The position numbers were made by a program, and so were the translations under genes. Shown here one piece after another: positions 1 through 7,721 of a DNA stretch of 34,391 nucleotides; within the stretch, counting starts at the first letter, position 1, and every line of letters starts with the position of its first letter. The notes below the pieces were generated by a model. That model was not told the origin of the DNA and ran no database searches. It saw only the letters and a list, made by a program, of their open reading frames with translations. The DNA is taken from the NCBI RefSeq assembly GCF_000337555.1, contig NZ_AOIO01000026.1, positions 1-34,391 on the forward strand. Direction: 5' to 3'. The DNA is from Natrialba asiatica DSM 12278. Lineage in GTDB: Archaea > Halobacteriota > Halobacteria > Halobacteriales > Natrialbaceae.

Positions 1-1144
1 CTGAACTCGACTCGTCGGTGAGTCGCCGAGCGGCCTCCCCCGTAGCATCGCCGGGCGTGATGGGGCCGACGGAGAGATCGAGTTCGGCGGCGGCGAGCCG
101 AGAGAGGACGCCGGCGGCGGCCGTGCCGGTACCGATGAGGTGGACGCGAGCGGGCTTCGAGCGGGAGTTGTCGCGAGCCTCGCTAGTGCGATTCCCGGTC
201 CCGAGGGCAACCGAGTCTCGTGCGGAAGCGTCGGGAAGCGCCGTTACCGTTTCCGTCCCCGTGATCGGGTTCGTCGTCACCGTCGCCGTCGCGTCGAAGG
301 CCTCGGCGAGGGTCTCGGCCGTGAGCACGCTGGAGGGGGTGCCAACGTCGTGTACCGCGCCGTCCGCCAGCAACACGAGGCGGTCGCAGTACCGCGCCGC
401 CAGGTCTAGGTCGTGGATCGCCGCGACGGCCGTCCGCCCCGAATCGACGAGTTCGCGGACGAGTTCGAGCGTTTCGACCTGGTGGTTTACGTCGAGGCTG
501 GCCGTGGGTTCGTCGAGCAACAGCGCGGGCGTCTCCTGGGCGATGGCACGCGCGAGGACGACGCGCTGGCGCTGGCCGCCGCTGATTTCGTCGATAGGTC
601 TGTCCGCCAGTTTCGCCGTTCGCGTCCGCTCGAGCGCTCGTTCGACTGCGGCGCGATCGGCGGGCGTCGGCGACGAGAACCGGGAGCGGTGGGGATGTCG
701 CCCCATTTCGACCACGTCCCGAACCGGGAACGCAAACGACAGCGAGGTGTCCTGCGGGACGACAGCGACGAGCCGACTGGACGCCCGAGAAGAGACGCCG
801 TGAACGTCGACCTCGTCCACGGAGACCGTTCCCGCGCCGGGTTCGAGCGCGCCGCTGATCGCTCGCAGGAGCGTCGTCTTGCCGGCTCCGTTCGGCCCGA
901 CGACGCCGACGAACTCTCCCGGCTCGACCGAGAGGGAGACGTTCTCGAGCACGGGCACGTCGCCGAACGACAGCGAGAGACCGTCGATGGTGATCGGTGC
1001 GGGTTCGAGTGGCGTTGTCGCCATCTCTGTCTCTGTTTCCGTCGCTGTCTCCGTCTCTGCCTCTGTCTTCGTCGCCGACTCGACTCCGTTCTCGCGTGCG
1101 CTCTCACCCGCGTTAGCGTCCCTTGGCGTCGGCGATTCGGTCAC
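1..1144 (-). CDS. btuD: Cobalamin-type ABC transporter ATP-binding protein, 3' end outside window
   Basis: This is the ATPase subunit that would energise import through the adjacent FecCD-type permease. Translating the minus strand from the GTG at 1144 gives an open frame to the window edge (381 codons). Walker A (GPNGAGKTT) is at residues 83-91, the Q-loop near 131, the ABC signature SGGQRQR at 188-194, Walker B (ALLLDEPT) at 206-213 and the H-loop His at 244. After about residue 290 there is a C-terminal extension beyond the normal ATPase, with a glycine-rich stretch ([12 protein letters not shown]). Residues 20-44 are low-complexity Thr/Glu. The GTG overlaps the permease stop as GTGA, which suggests translational coupling. 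An internal ATG at 1024 (residue 41) would remove the low-complexity leader and is an alternative start. The family is certain; the cobalamin substrate is inferred from the btuCDF layout, and haem or siderophore iron is possible. Confidence 0.85.
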   Translation of the reverse strand, partial: MTESPTPRDANAGESARENGVESATKTEAETETATETETEMATTPLEPAPITIDGLSLSFGDVPVLENVSLSVEPGEFVGVVGPNGAGKTTLLRAISGALEPGAGTVSVDEVDVHGVSSRASSRLVAVVPQDTSLSFAFPVRDVVEMGRHPHRSRFSSPTPADRAAVERALERTRTAKLADRPIDEISGGQRQRVVLARAIAQETPALLLDEPTASLDVNHQVETLELVRELVDSGRTAVAAIHDLDLAARYCDRLVLLADGAVHDVGTPSSVLTAETLAEAFDATATVTTNPITGTETVTALPDASARDSVALGTGNRTSEARDNSRSKPARVHLIGTGTAAAGVLSRLAAAELDLSVGPITPGDATGEAARRLTDESSS

Positions 1145-2238
1145 AGCGAGTTCACCTCCCGGCGAACGAGCAAGAAGAGGAAAAACGGCGCGCCAACGAA
1201 CGCGGTGACGATGCCGACGGGGACCTCGGCCGGGCCGATGCGAGCGACCGTGTCCGTCGCGACGAGGAACGACGCCCCGGCGAGCGCGCTCGTCGGGAGC
1301 AAAATCCGGTGGTCCGGGCCGACGATCAGCCGCATGATGTGGGGAACGACGAGGCCGACGAAGCCGATGACCCCGGCGACCGCGACGCCCGCCGCGGTGA
1401 TGATACTCGAGAGCGCGAGCAAGAGGAGCTTGGTTCGCTCAACGTCTACGCCGAGGTGATGGGCGTCCTCCTCGCCGAGCAAGAGTACGTTCAACTCGCG
1501 GGCGTAGGCTCCCAGAACGAAGACGCCGAGCAGCGCCACCGGCAGCGCGAAGCGAACGTCGCTCCATGTGGTGTTGCTCAGGTGGCCCATCATCCAGACG
1601 ACGGCCCGTCGTAAGTCGTCGCCGCTGTGGACCAACATGTACGAGATCAGCGCGCCCAAAAAGGCCTGAATCGCGACGCCGGCCAAAAGCAGCGTCGCGA
1701 CCGGCGTTCGCCCACCCTCGGTTGCAATCCCGTAGACGAGAAACGCGGTCCCGAGCGCGCCGACGAACGCCGAGAGGTGAACGCTCGAGAACGGCGCGAG
1801 CACGGGAAACGCGATCGCGGCGACGGCCCCCGCCGCCGCACCCGAGGAGACGCCGATGATAGAGGGGTCCGCGAGCGGATTCCGGAAGAATCCCTGCATG
1901 ACCGTCCCCGCGGCGGCCAGCGAGAAGCCGACCGTCGCGGCCAGCGCGATCCGCGGAAGCCGAATCGTCTCGACGATCAACTGGTGTGTGCCCGCCACCT
2001 CGAAATCGAAGACGCCGGTGAACTCGAGCGTCGGTACCGCCGTCGAGAAACCGAGCACCGGAACGATGGTGGTGCCCGTCGACACGCCGGTGGGAACGGC
2101 GATCGCGTTGAGCGCGGCCATCGCGACCGTTACCGGATCGATCCTGACCGGGCCGAGCGCGGCGCTACCGAGTGCGACGACGACGAGCAGAACCGTCAAT
2201 CCCGCCGACCACGACACCGTCCGGCTCGGTCGGTACAT
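1141..2238 (-). CDS. btuC: FecCD-family ABC transporter permease (BtuC-like)
   Basis: This 365-residue integral membrane protein is the channel subunit of a vitamin B12/iron-type importer. It has an N-terminal helix after [10 protein letters not shown], then a long series of hydrophobic helices. The FecCD hallmarks are visible: [22 protein letters not shown] followed by [19 protein letters not shown], and near the C-terminus [15 protein letters not shown], the region that contacts the ATPase. Length is slightly above the usual 330-350 because of a loop of about 30 residues after the first helix. Its stop overlaps the btuD GTG by four bases, and it diverges from btuF with only 60 bp between the start codons. 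Confidence 0.9.
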   Translation of the reverse strand: MYRPSRTVSWSAGLTVLLVVVALGSAALGPVRIDPVTVAMAALNAIAVPTGVSTGTTIVPVLGFSTAVPTLEFTGVFDFEVAGTHQLIVETIRLPRIALAATVGFSLAAAGTVMQGFFRNPLADPSIIGVSSGAAAGAVAAIAFPVLAPFSSVHLSAFVGALGTAFLVYGIATEGGRTPVATLLLAGVAIQAFLGALISYMLVHSGDDLRRAVVWMMGHLSNTTWSDVRFALPVALLGVFVLGAYARELNVLLLGEEDAHHLGVDVERTKLLLLALSSIITAAGVAVAGVIGFVGLVVPHIMRLIVGPDHRILLPTSALAGASFLVATDTVARIGPAEVPVGIVTAFVGAPFFLFLLVRREVNSL

Positions 2239-2264
2239 ACGCTACAACCACGATTGCTTTAGCC

Positions 2265-2272
2265 AAATATTT
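2265..2272. promoter_or_regulatory. Palindromic TATA element shared by btuC and btuF
   Basis: AAATATTT is its own reverse complement. Its centre (2268.5) lies 30.5 nt from the first base of the btuC ATG (2238) and 30.5 nt from that of the btuF ATG (2299). Haloarchaeal TATA boxes sit about 27 nt before the start site and many transcripts are nearly leaderless, so one symmetric box could serve both directions. No cobalamin riboswitch would fit in the 60-bp gap. Confidence 0.6.
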
Positions 2273-2298
2273 GTTGAAGTACGCCCCATCACGGTGCA

Positions 2299-3474
2299 AT
2301 GCGACGCCATTTCATCCTCGCACTGACCGTCATCGCCGTGGTCGCTGCAGCCGTGGCAACACCCGCAGCGGCTGCCGGTTCGTTCGCACAGACACAGACG
2401 CAGACGCAGATGCAGACACACCCTCCGTCACAGTCGCAGGCCCAGGCACAGCCACAAACCGCAATCCAAACGCAGAACGACACGCCAACCTGTGACTACC
2501 CGATCGAGGTGACCGACGCGACGGGCGAGACGATCACGATCGACGAGGCACCCGCCTCCGTCGTCGCGCTCCAGGCCAGCGACGCCCAGACGATGTTCGA
2601 AATCGGCGCGGCGGACCGCCTCGACGGCCTCCCGTACAGCCCCGCGACCAGCGAACTCGACCGCGGCGACCGAACGGACGTCGGCGACGGCTGGGATGTC
2701 GACCACGAACAGGTCATCGCCGCCGAACCCGATCTCGTCCTGGCCGCGAACGCGACAAACGAGGACGACATCGAAACCCTGCGCGAGGAGGCCGGACTCA
2801 CCGTCTACCACTTCTCCGAAGCCGAATCCATCGACGACGTTCGCCAGAACGTCTTCCGGACCGGCGAACTCGTCGGCGAGTGCGAGGGTGCCCAGGACAC
2901 CGTCGACTGGATGGACGACCAACTCGCAGTCGTCGACGCCGCGCTCGAAGACGCCGACCGGCCGCTCGCGTACTACGCGATGCCCGATGGCTGGACCGCC
3001 GGTTCGAATACGTTCGTCCACGACGTGCTGACGACTGCAGGACTCGAGAACGTCGCCGAGGAGGCCGGCATCGAGGGCTACCGAGACATCAACTCGGAGA
3101 CGGTGGTCGACGAGGATCCCGAATGGATCATCTACCCCGACGACGCAAACGATGAGCCACCGATCCCAGACGCACTCCAGGCGACCACCGCCGCCGAACA
3201 GGACAACGTCGTCGCCGTCAACGCGAACCAGTTGAACCAGCCCGCACCCCACGTCGTCTCCGCAGTCGTCTCCATCGTCGAAGAAATCCACCCCGAGGCC
3301 TACGAGGAGGCCAGCGCCGAACTCGAGAGTTCACCCGCCGCGAACGAGAGCGGGACAGACGGGGGCGACGACGCCGATGGCGGCGACTCGATCCCCGGAT
3401 TCGGCGTGCCAGCGGCTATCGGTGCCGCTCTCGTCACGCTTACCGCACTCGGCGCTCGAGCGCGGCGTCGCTAG
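2299..3474 (+). CDS. btuF: ABC transporter substrate-binding protein with PGF-CTERM anchor (BtuF-like)
   Basis: This 391-residue secreted binding protein delivers ligand to BtuCD. It has a Sec signal peptide ([20 protein letters not shown], cleavage near AAAAGS), then a Gln-alternating linker (about residues 31-60), then a class III periplasmic-binding fold that starts at [18 protein letters not shown] and includes the [21 protein letters not shown] and [19 protein letters not shown] segments of the BtuF/FhuD family. The C-terminus has [10 protein letters not shown], a hydrophobic helix and a basic end (RARRR), the PGF-CTERM signal processed by archaeosortase A and linked to a lipid. It is therefore expected to sit on the outer face of the membrane. 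Cobalamin specificity is inferred from arrangement and family; iron-siderophore or haem remain possible. Confidence 0.85.
   Translation: MRRHFILALTVIAVVAAAVATPAAAAGSFAQTQTQTQMQTHPPSQSQAQAQPQTAIQTQNDTPTCDYPIEVTDATGETITIDEAPASVVALQASDAQTMFEIGAADRLDGLPYSPATSELDRGDRTDVGDGWDVDHEQVIAAEPDLVLAANATNEDDIETLREEAGLTVYHFSEAESIDDVRQNVFRTGELVGECEGAQDTVDWMDDQLAVVDAALEDADRPLAYYAMPDGWTAGSNTFVHDVLTTAGLENVAEEAGIEGYRDINSETVVDEDPEWIIYPDDANDEPPIPDALQATTAAEQDNVVAVNANQLNQPAPHVVSAVVSIVEEIHPEAYEEASAELESSPAANESGTDGGDDADGGDSIPGFGVPAAIGAALVTLTALGARARRR
2389..2477 (+). repeat. Gln-rich tandem codon repeat in btuF linker
   Basis: Tandem CAGACR units (2389-2421) followed by more CAG-containing codons place Gln at almost every second residue ([10 protein letters not shown], then [10 protein letters not shown]). 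This forms a flexible spacer between the signal peptide and the binding domain. Such short-unit repeats are prone to length change by slippage. Confidence 0.8.
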
Positions 3475-3538
3475 CGCTCTCGGCTGGCGACGACCGAAGT
3501 TGAAAAAGGTTTACTCACCCCCCGACACACGAACGAGC

Positions 3539-3820
3539 ATGGTCGAGAACGTTATCTGGCCCGCCTATCTCGATGTTGCCCTCTCGCGGGCCGACGGACG
3601 GCGCGTGTCGGAGGACTTGGCAGTCGAGGAGCCATCGGTCGACGAAATCGCAAAGGCCGTCCAACAGATCGGCTACGACGCGACGATCGAGCGGGACAAG
3701 GCCTACTCGCGAGAGCCGTGGGCCGACCGCGGCCGAGTCGTCGTCCGCGGTGCGGACGATTCGTCGAAGAACGACCTCGTCCAGGCCGTGGCGGCGTACG
3801 TCGTCGCGATGCGCGAGTAA
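3539..3820 (+). CDS. srp19: Signal recognition particle 19 kDa protein
   Basis: This 93-residue protein binds SRP RNA and promotes SRP54 loading for co-translational targeting. It begins [24 protein letters not shown], the characteristic SRP19 N-terminus with the YLD and GRR(V) RNA-contact motifs, and continues with [26 protein letters not shown] and a C-terminal RGRVVVRG strand. The ATG at 3539 is preferred over upstream in-frame starts because the family begins here, and an AT-rich element (3503-3513) lies about 30 nt before it. It is followed 44 nt later by gar1. Confidence 0.93.
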   Translation: MVENVIWPAYLDVALSRADGRRVSEDLAVEEPSVDEIAKAVQQIGYDATIERDKAYSREPWADRGRVVVRGADDSSKNDLVQAVAAYVVAMRE

Positions 3821-3864
3821 CCGAGACGCAACGCCCATACTCACCGGCCCCGACTGAACTCCTA

Positions 3865-4128
3865 ATGAAACGAATCGGAACGGTCGTTCGCACGTCCCAG
3901 GGATTGGCGGTCCTGCGAGCAGATGCCACCGAGAACAGCACCGACGATGGCGCGGTTGAAGACGAACGCAGCCACCGGATCGGCACGACTGCGCTCGACG
4001 ACTCCCTCGCGGAAGTCGGCCGCGTCGTCGATGTCTTCGGTCCCGTCGACCAGCCCTATCTGGCCGTCACACCGAACGACGACGTACACCTGCCGTCGCT
4101 CGTCGGTTCGACGCTGTACGCCAGATAA
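3865..4128 (+). CDS. gar1: H/ACA ribonucleoprotein subunit Gar1
   Basis: This 87-residue protein would be the Gar1 subunit of H/ACA RNPs, which guide pseudouridylation with Cbf5, Nop10 and L7Ae. It begins MKRIGTVVRTSQGLAVLRAD; the core reads VGRVVDVFGPVDQPYLAVTP, the GxVxDVFGPVxxPY signature of the Gar1/Naf1 beta-barrel. The acidic loop between strands (residues 20-40) is a halophilic feature. In-frame starts upstream are rejected because the family starts at this ATG and the others overlap srp19. It probably shares a transcript with srp19. Confidence 0.9.
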   Translation: MKRIGTVVRTSQGLAVLRADATENSTDDGAVEDERSHRIGTTALDDSLAEVGRVVDVFGPVDQPYLAVTPNDDVHLPSLVGSTLYAR

Positions 4129-4134
4129 CGCCGA

Positions 4135-4147
4135 GGCGCAACGCGCC
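4135..4147. terminator. Hairpin after gar1
   Basis: GGCGC, AAC, GCGCC form a perfect 5-bp stem with a 3-nt loop that starts six bases after the gar1 stop codon, between the convergent gar1 and trkA. No poly-T tract follows, so a role in termination is only suggested. Confidence 0.35.
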
Positions 4148-4241
4148 CAGCCACCGTCTTGCTCTCGATCCGTTGCAACTTCGGGCGCCGTTCATCCCGC
4201 GAAACCGGATGCACTCACCGCGGAATGGGAAGAACTGACCG

Positions 4242-5576
4242 TCAGAGTTGCGCAGAAATCTCGTCGGCCACCGCAGTGGCCATGAACGCAATCACGCGGT
4301 CCCCGGTTTGAATGACGGTTCCGCCGCGAGGCGTTCGGAGCGTTCCGCCGCGGATCACCGCGCCGACGACGAACTCTTGTGGCAGTTCGGTATCCGCGCC
4401 CTGGATCGTACTGCCGGCCAAGATACTCTCCTCGTCGACTTCGATCTCGAGAACTTCCGCCTCGTCGTGCTCCAGGACAGCGACCTTCTCCGGACCGCCC
4501 TCGTAGATCGTCTGAAGTATCTCTCCGGCTACGATATCCTGCGGGTGAACCACCACGTCGAGCCCCGTCGATTCGAACAGGTCGATGACGTCGCGATCGT
4601 CGACAACTTCGACGGTTTGCTCCACACCCAGTTCACGAGCCAGTTTTGCAAGCAGGTAGTTCGTGTCGTCGTCGACCGTGCCGACGAGCAGGTCCGCCTC
4701 GGCGAGGTGGTCTCGCGCGAATCCGTCGACATCCGTCGCGTCGGCTTCGACGACGGTCGAGGTGCCCAACTGATTGGCAAGCCGGGCAACTCGTTCCGGA
4801 TCGTGCTCGATGACCTCCGGAGCGAACCCGCGGTCTTCGAACAGTCGAGCGACGTTGTATCCGAGGGTGTCGCCGCCGGCGATAACGATGTCGTCATCCG
4901 GTTGCAACGTCGGCCGGTTGGACACGTCCTTGGCAAACCTGCTCACGCCGTGCGTACTGCCGATGACGACGAGACAATCGTCCGCTTCGATCGTCGTCTC
5001 GCCGTTCGGGATGAGCAACTTCCCATCGCGGACGATCGCAGCGAACGTCACCGACGGATACTGATCGGCCTCGGCGACGGACTGTCCGGCGACGGCCGTC
5101 TCCGCCCCGATGTCGAACTCGGCAACTTCCGCCGTTCCATCGGCGAATGTATCGACGGCCTTTGCCCCCGGTAATGCAACGGATCGAACGAGCGACTGCG
5201 CGGAGAGCAAGTCAATACACAGCATCGCATCTACCCCGAGTCCCTCGTCGAACGATTGCCAGGCTCGATAGAGACCGACATCCTTGACTCGGGCGATCGT
5301 ATGCGGATCGGTGGCTTCTTTCGCCGCATTACAGACCATCACGTTGGTCGCATCGCTATCGGTACTTGCCACGACGATATCCGCTTCGGACAGGCCCGCC
5401 TCGTCGAGCGTCCCGACGGATCGACCGTCACCGACAACGCCTGCAAGCGCCGCGTCAGCGGTGAGTGCATCGACTCGTTCCGAATCGCGGTCGATGACCG
5501 TAACAGCGTGCGAATCGGCGAGGTCGCGTGCAATGTTGGTCCCAACGTCTCCTGCACCGACGATGAGGATGCGCAT
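4242..5576 (-). CDS. trkA: Trk potassium uptake regulatory subunit TrkA
   Basis: This 444-residue cytoplasmic protein gates Trk/Ktr-type K+ channels in response to NAD(H) or nucleotides, a central function in a salt-in halophile. It begins MRILIVGAGDVGTNIARDLA, with the Rossmann GxGxxG at residues 7-12. The architecture is RCK_N, RCK_C, RCK_N, RCK_C: the second Rossmann core is at IVIAGGDTLGYNVARLFEDRG, and TrkA_C segments end in VIRGGTLRTPRGGTVIQTGDRVIAF. The start at 5576 (M30 of the longest frame) is chosen because the preceding 29 codons have no family similarity and cover the promoter. No TrkH is nearby, so the partner channel must be elsewhere. Confidence 0.92.
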   Translation of the reverse strand: MRILIVGAGDVGTNIARDLADSHAVTVIDRDSERVDALTADAALAGVVGDGRSVGTLDEAGLSEADIVVASTDSDATNVMVCNAAKEATDPHTIARVKDVGLYRAWQSFDEGLGVDAMLCIDLLSAQSLVRSVALPGAKAVDTFADGTAEVAEFDIGAETAVAGQSVAEADQYPSVTFAAIVRDGKLLIPNGETTIEADDCLVVIGSTHGVSRFAKDVSNRPTLQPDDDIVIAGGDTLGYNVARLFEDRGFAPEVIEHDPERVARLANQLGTSTVVEADATDVDGFARDHLAEADLLVGTVDDDTNYLLAKLARELGVEQTVEVVDDRDVIDLFESTGLDVVVHPQDIVAGEILQTIYEGGPEKVAVLEHDEAEVLEIEVDEESILAGSTIQGADTELPQEFVVGAVIRGGTLRTPRGGTVIQTGDRVIAFMATAVADEISAQL

Positions 5577-5615
5577 AGTTTTAGTTCGCGTACCAGAGGA
5601 AAGAACCTTGTGGGG

Positions 5616-5634
5616 TGTGTGTCTGTCACACACA
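5616..5634. promoter_or_regulatory. Inverted repeat upstream of trkA
   Basis: TGTGTGT and ACACACA are separated by CTGTC. The dyad is 40-58 nt before the trkA ATG, just upstream of where the TATA box should be (near 5603), a normal place for a dimeric regulator. No TATA box is obvious. The alternating TG/CA content also favours altered DNA structure. Confidence 0.4.
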
Positions 5635-5804
5635 TCTACCTTACTCCCCCCTCCTGACGACACACCGAGTTCGGTCGTCGACCGTACGTCCTCAACCGTC
5701 CACCGGACATCCCAAACGGGGAGCCGTTCACAGTGCGACCACGAACGGCGACGACCGGGCCGGAGACGAAAACACCCATACCATCACGCGCCAAACCTCG
5801 CGCC

Positions 5805-6842
5805 ATGAACGACCGGATGCGAGTCGGTGCTGCCGTCGGCGTAACCGTCTTGCTGTTTCTCGGCGTCCAACTCGGCGCCCTGGCCCTTACGGAACCGTTC
5901 TACGAATCCGGCCACCAGGCCGTCGAGAATCCCGAGGACCCCACCAATAGTATCGCCTACATCGCGGTCATCCTCGTCGCAACCGCGCTCATGCTCGCCG
6001 CCTTCAAGTACGACCTCCAGGGGCTCATCCGCGCGCTCATCATCGGCGTCAGCATCATGATCGCCTGGTACGTCTTCGCCGAACTCGTGCCGCCGGTGGT
6101 CACCGCCGGTGCGGCGGGCGTGAACGTCCTCGCCGTCCTCGCCGCGGTCGGCGTCGGGGCCGCGCTCCTGTTCTATCCCGAGTGGTACGTCATCGACACC
6201 GCGGGCGTGGTGATGGGTGCCGGAGCGGCCGCCCTCTTCGGGATCAGTTTCGGTCTCCTTCCTGCACTCTTGCTCCTCTCGGTGCTCGCCGTTTACGATG
6301 CGATCAGCGTCTACGGCACCGAGCACATGCTCGATCTCGCCGAGGGCGTCATGGACCTCAAAATCCCGGTCGTGCTCGTCATCCCGACGACGCTGTCGTA
6401 CTCGTACCTCTCGTCCGCGGACGAGCGCGAGAACGGATCCGGTGACGGCGACGGCGACGGTCAGGGTGCGGACGCTCCCGACGCCGACACCAGCGCCGAA
6501 ACGACGCCCGAGACCCCCACAGAAGATGCTCCAGATGCGCGGGAGGGCCAGCGCGACGCGCTGTTCATCGGACTCGGCGACGCCGTTATTCCGACGATCC
6601 TCGTCGTCAGCGCGGCCTACTTCGTCGACAAAGGGGCCCTCGACGTCCCCGGACTCACGCTGAACCTGCCGGCACTCGGCGCGCTTTTGGGAACGATGGT
6701 GGGACTCATCGCGCTCATGGCGATGGTCGTCCGCGGCCGGGCACACGCCGGCCTGCCGCTGCTCAACGGCGGTGCCATCGGCGGCTACCTCATCGGTGCA
6801 CTCGCGAGCGGCCTGTCGATCGCGGCCGCACTCGGCCTGTAA
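5805..6842 (+). CDS. Presenilin-family intramembrane aspartyl protease (PSH)
   Basis: This 345-residue polytopic membrane protein belongs to the presenilin/signal-peptide-peptidase family, which cleaves substrates within the membrane. The catalytic aspartates are in YDAISVYG (D165) and GLGDAVIPT (GxGD, D259). A third motif, GLPLLNGG (316-323), is at the position of the family PAL signature but reads PLL. Between the two catalytic helices is a hydrophilic loop (about 203-250) rich in Asp, Gly, Thr and Glu. About nine hydrophobic segments are visible. The ATG at 5805 is chosen because upstream codons are polar and unlike the family; 5817 is possible. Family assignment is secure; substrates are unknown. 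Confidence 0.88.
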   Translation: MNDRMRVGAAVGVTVLLFLGVQLGALALTEPFYESGHQAVENPEDPTNSIAYIAVILVATALMLAAFKYDLQGLIRALIIGVSIMIAWYVFAELVPPVVTAGAAGVNVLAVLAAVGVGAALLFYPEWYVIDTAGVVMGAGAAALFGISFGLLPALLLLSVLAVYDAISVYGTEHMLDLAEGVMDLKIPVVLVIPTTLSYSYLSSADERENGSGDGDGDGQGADAPDADTSAETTPETPTEDAPDAREGQRDALFIGLGDAVIPTILVVSAAYFVDKGALDVPGLTLNLPALGALLGTMVGLIALMAMVVRGRAHAGLPLLNGGAIGGYLIGALASGLSIAAALGL

Positions 6843-6929
6843 CGGTACCCACTTTTCGTCACGGTCGCCCCTAGTCAGTGCGGTTCGATAATCGCTTGCG
6901 ACGTCTCTCCAAGACTCGGACGCCTCTCA

Positions 6930-7631
6930 CTACTCTTCGACGAGTTCAACGTCGCCGTCCTCCCGGTCGAGGTCGTCTCCGTGCTCGACCCCGTCGATGA
7001 GCGTATCGATCCGGTCGACCTCGTCCTCGCGTTGCAGGCGCTGGATATCCGGCGCGACGCCGACGAGGACGAGGTGGTCGCCCTCGCTGGTGAGCTGGGC
7101 AACGTCGACGAAAATCTCGACCTCGCCGATACTGGCGTGCGTCGCCGTCCCCGGAAACGTCTCGACGCTAACCGGCTGACCGAACGGCTCGGCGGTCCGT
7201 CGTTCGACGACGCGATCGTCGATCGTGAACTCGTCGTACTGGTTCTGGACGCGACCGATGAGTTCGGAATTGGACATGTCGCTGATGGGGTTGAGTTGCG
7301 TATCGAGGAATCCGATCTGGGGCGTCGTCGCGACGCCGAAGACGCCGGCGGCCGGCGTCTCGTCGCCGAAGAGACCGGCGAGCGCATCGATCGTCCGCGT
7401 GTACTCACTTGCGTAGTTCGTCGCCTCGATCGGCTGACCGGCAACCGTCTCGGTTTCGATCACTTCTCGCGTGCCTTGATACTCGTAGTCGGCCGTTTCG
7501 AGGGCTGTCGACGAGACGATCGCCGGCGTCGCAGAAACCGAGGTTACGTCTTCGAGCGTGCCGCCGAGACAGCCGGCTGACAGTCCCAGCCCGCTCACTG
7601 CGGCGGCTGCGACGAACGCCCGGCGATCCAT
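6930..7631 (-). CDS. Tat-exported lipoprotein of a haloarchaeal family (DUF6517-like)
   Basis: This 233-residue protein has a Tat signal with paired arginines (MDRRAF), a hydrophobic stretch and a lipobox LSAGC (lipid Cys at 21), so it should be a surface lipoprotein. The mature part starts with a Thr/Ser/Ala-rich spacer and carries a soluble domain with a SNSELIGRVQNQYDEFTIDD segment and a long VEIFVDVAQLTSEGDHLVLVG strand pair. The DUF6517 assignment is from memory of similar haloarchaeal lipoproteins and is moderate. No enzymatic motif is seen. It lies 90 nt downstream of cysS on the same strand but has its own TATA (7656-7661) 27.5 nt before the ATG. Confidence 0.75.
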   Translation of the reverse strand: MDRRAFVAAAAVSGLGLSAGCLGGTLEDVTSVSATPAIVSSTALETADYEYQGTREVIETETVAGQPIEATNYASEYTRTIDALAGLFGDETPAAGVFGVATTPQIGFLDTQLNPISDMSNSELIGRVQNQYDEFTIDDRVVERRTAEPFGQPVSVETFPGTATHASIGEVEIFVDVAQLTSEGDHLVLVGVAPDIQRLQREDEVDRIDTLIDGVEHGDDLDREDGDVELVEE

Positions 7632-7655
7632 ACGCGCTCGACGACGAGCGGCGGC

Positions 7656-7661
7656 AAAATA
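7656..7661 (-). promoter_or_regulatory. TATA element of the lipoprotein gene
   Basis: On the minus strand this reads TATTTT, centred about 27.5 nt before the ATG at 7631, which fits a leaderless transcript independent of cysS. Confidence 0.55.
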
Positions 7662-7672
7662 GCCGCGCCTGC

Positions 7673-7687
7673 CATCACCCGGTGATG
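7673..7687. promoter_or_regulatory. 15-bp palindrome between cysS and the lipoprotein gene
   Basis: CATCACC, one central base, GGTGATG. It starts 12 nt upstream of the lipoprotein TATA element, and lies 35 nt downstream of the cysS stop. It could be an activator or operator site, or a cysS terminator hairpin. Confidence 0.45.
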
Positions 7688-7721
7688 ACCCGATACTGCG
7701 CTGTCGAACCTGCCCGCAGCG

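Noticed and set aside
18-1614. Long open frames on the plus strand across btuD/btuC
   Set aside because: They are rich in Arg/Ser/Pro and lie antisense to the well-supported ABC genes; open antisense frames are common in high-GC haloarchaeal DNA.
2239-2298. Cobalamin riboswitch in front of btuCDF
   Set aside because: The divergent gap is only 60 bp, far too short, and such riboswitches are not typical of haloarchaea.
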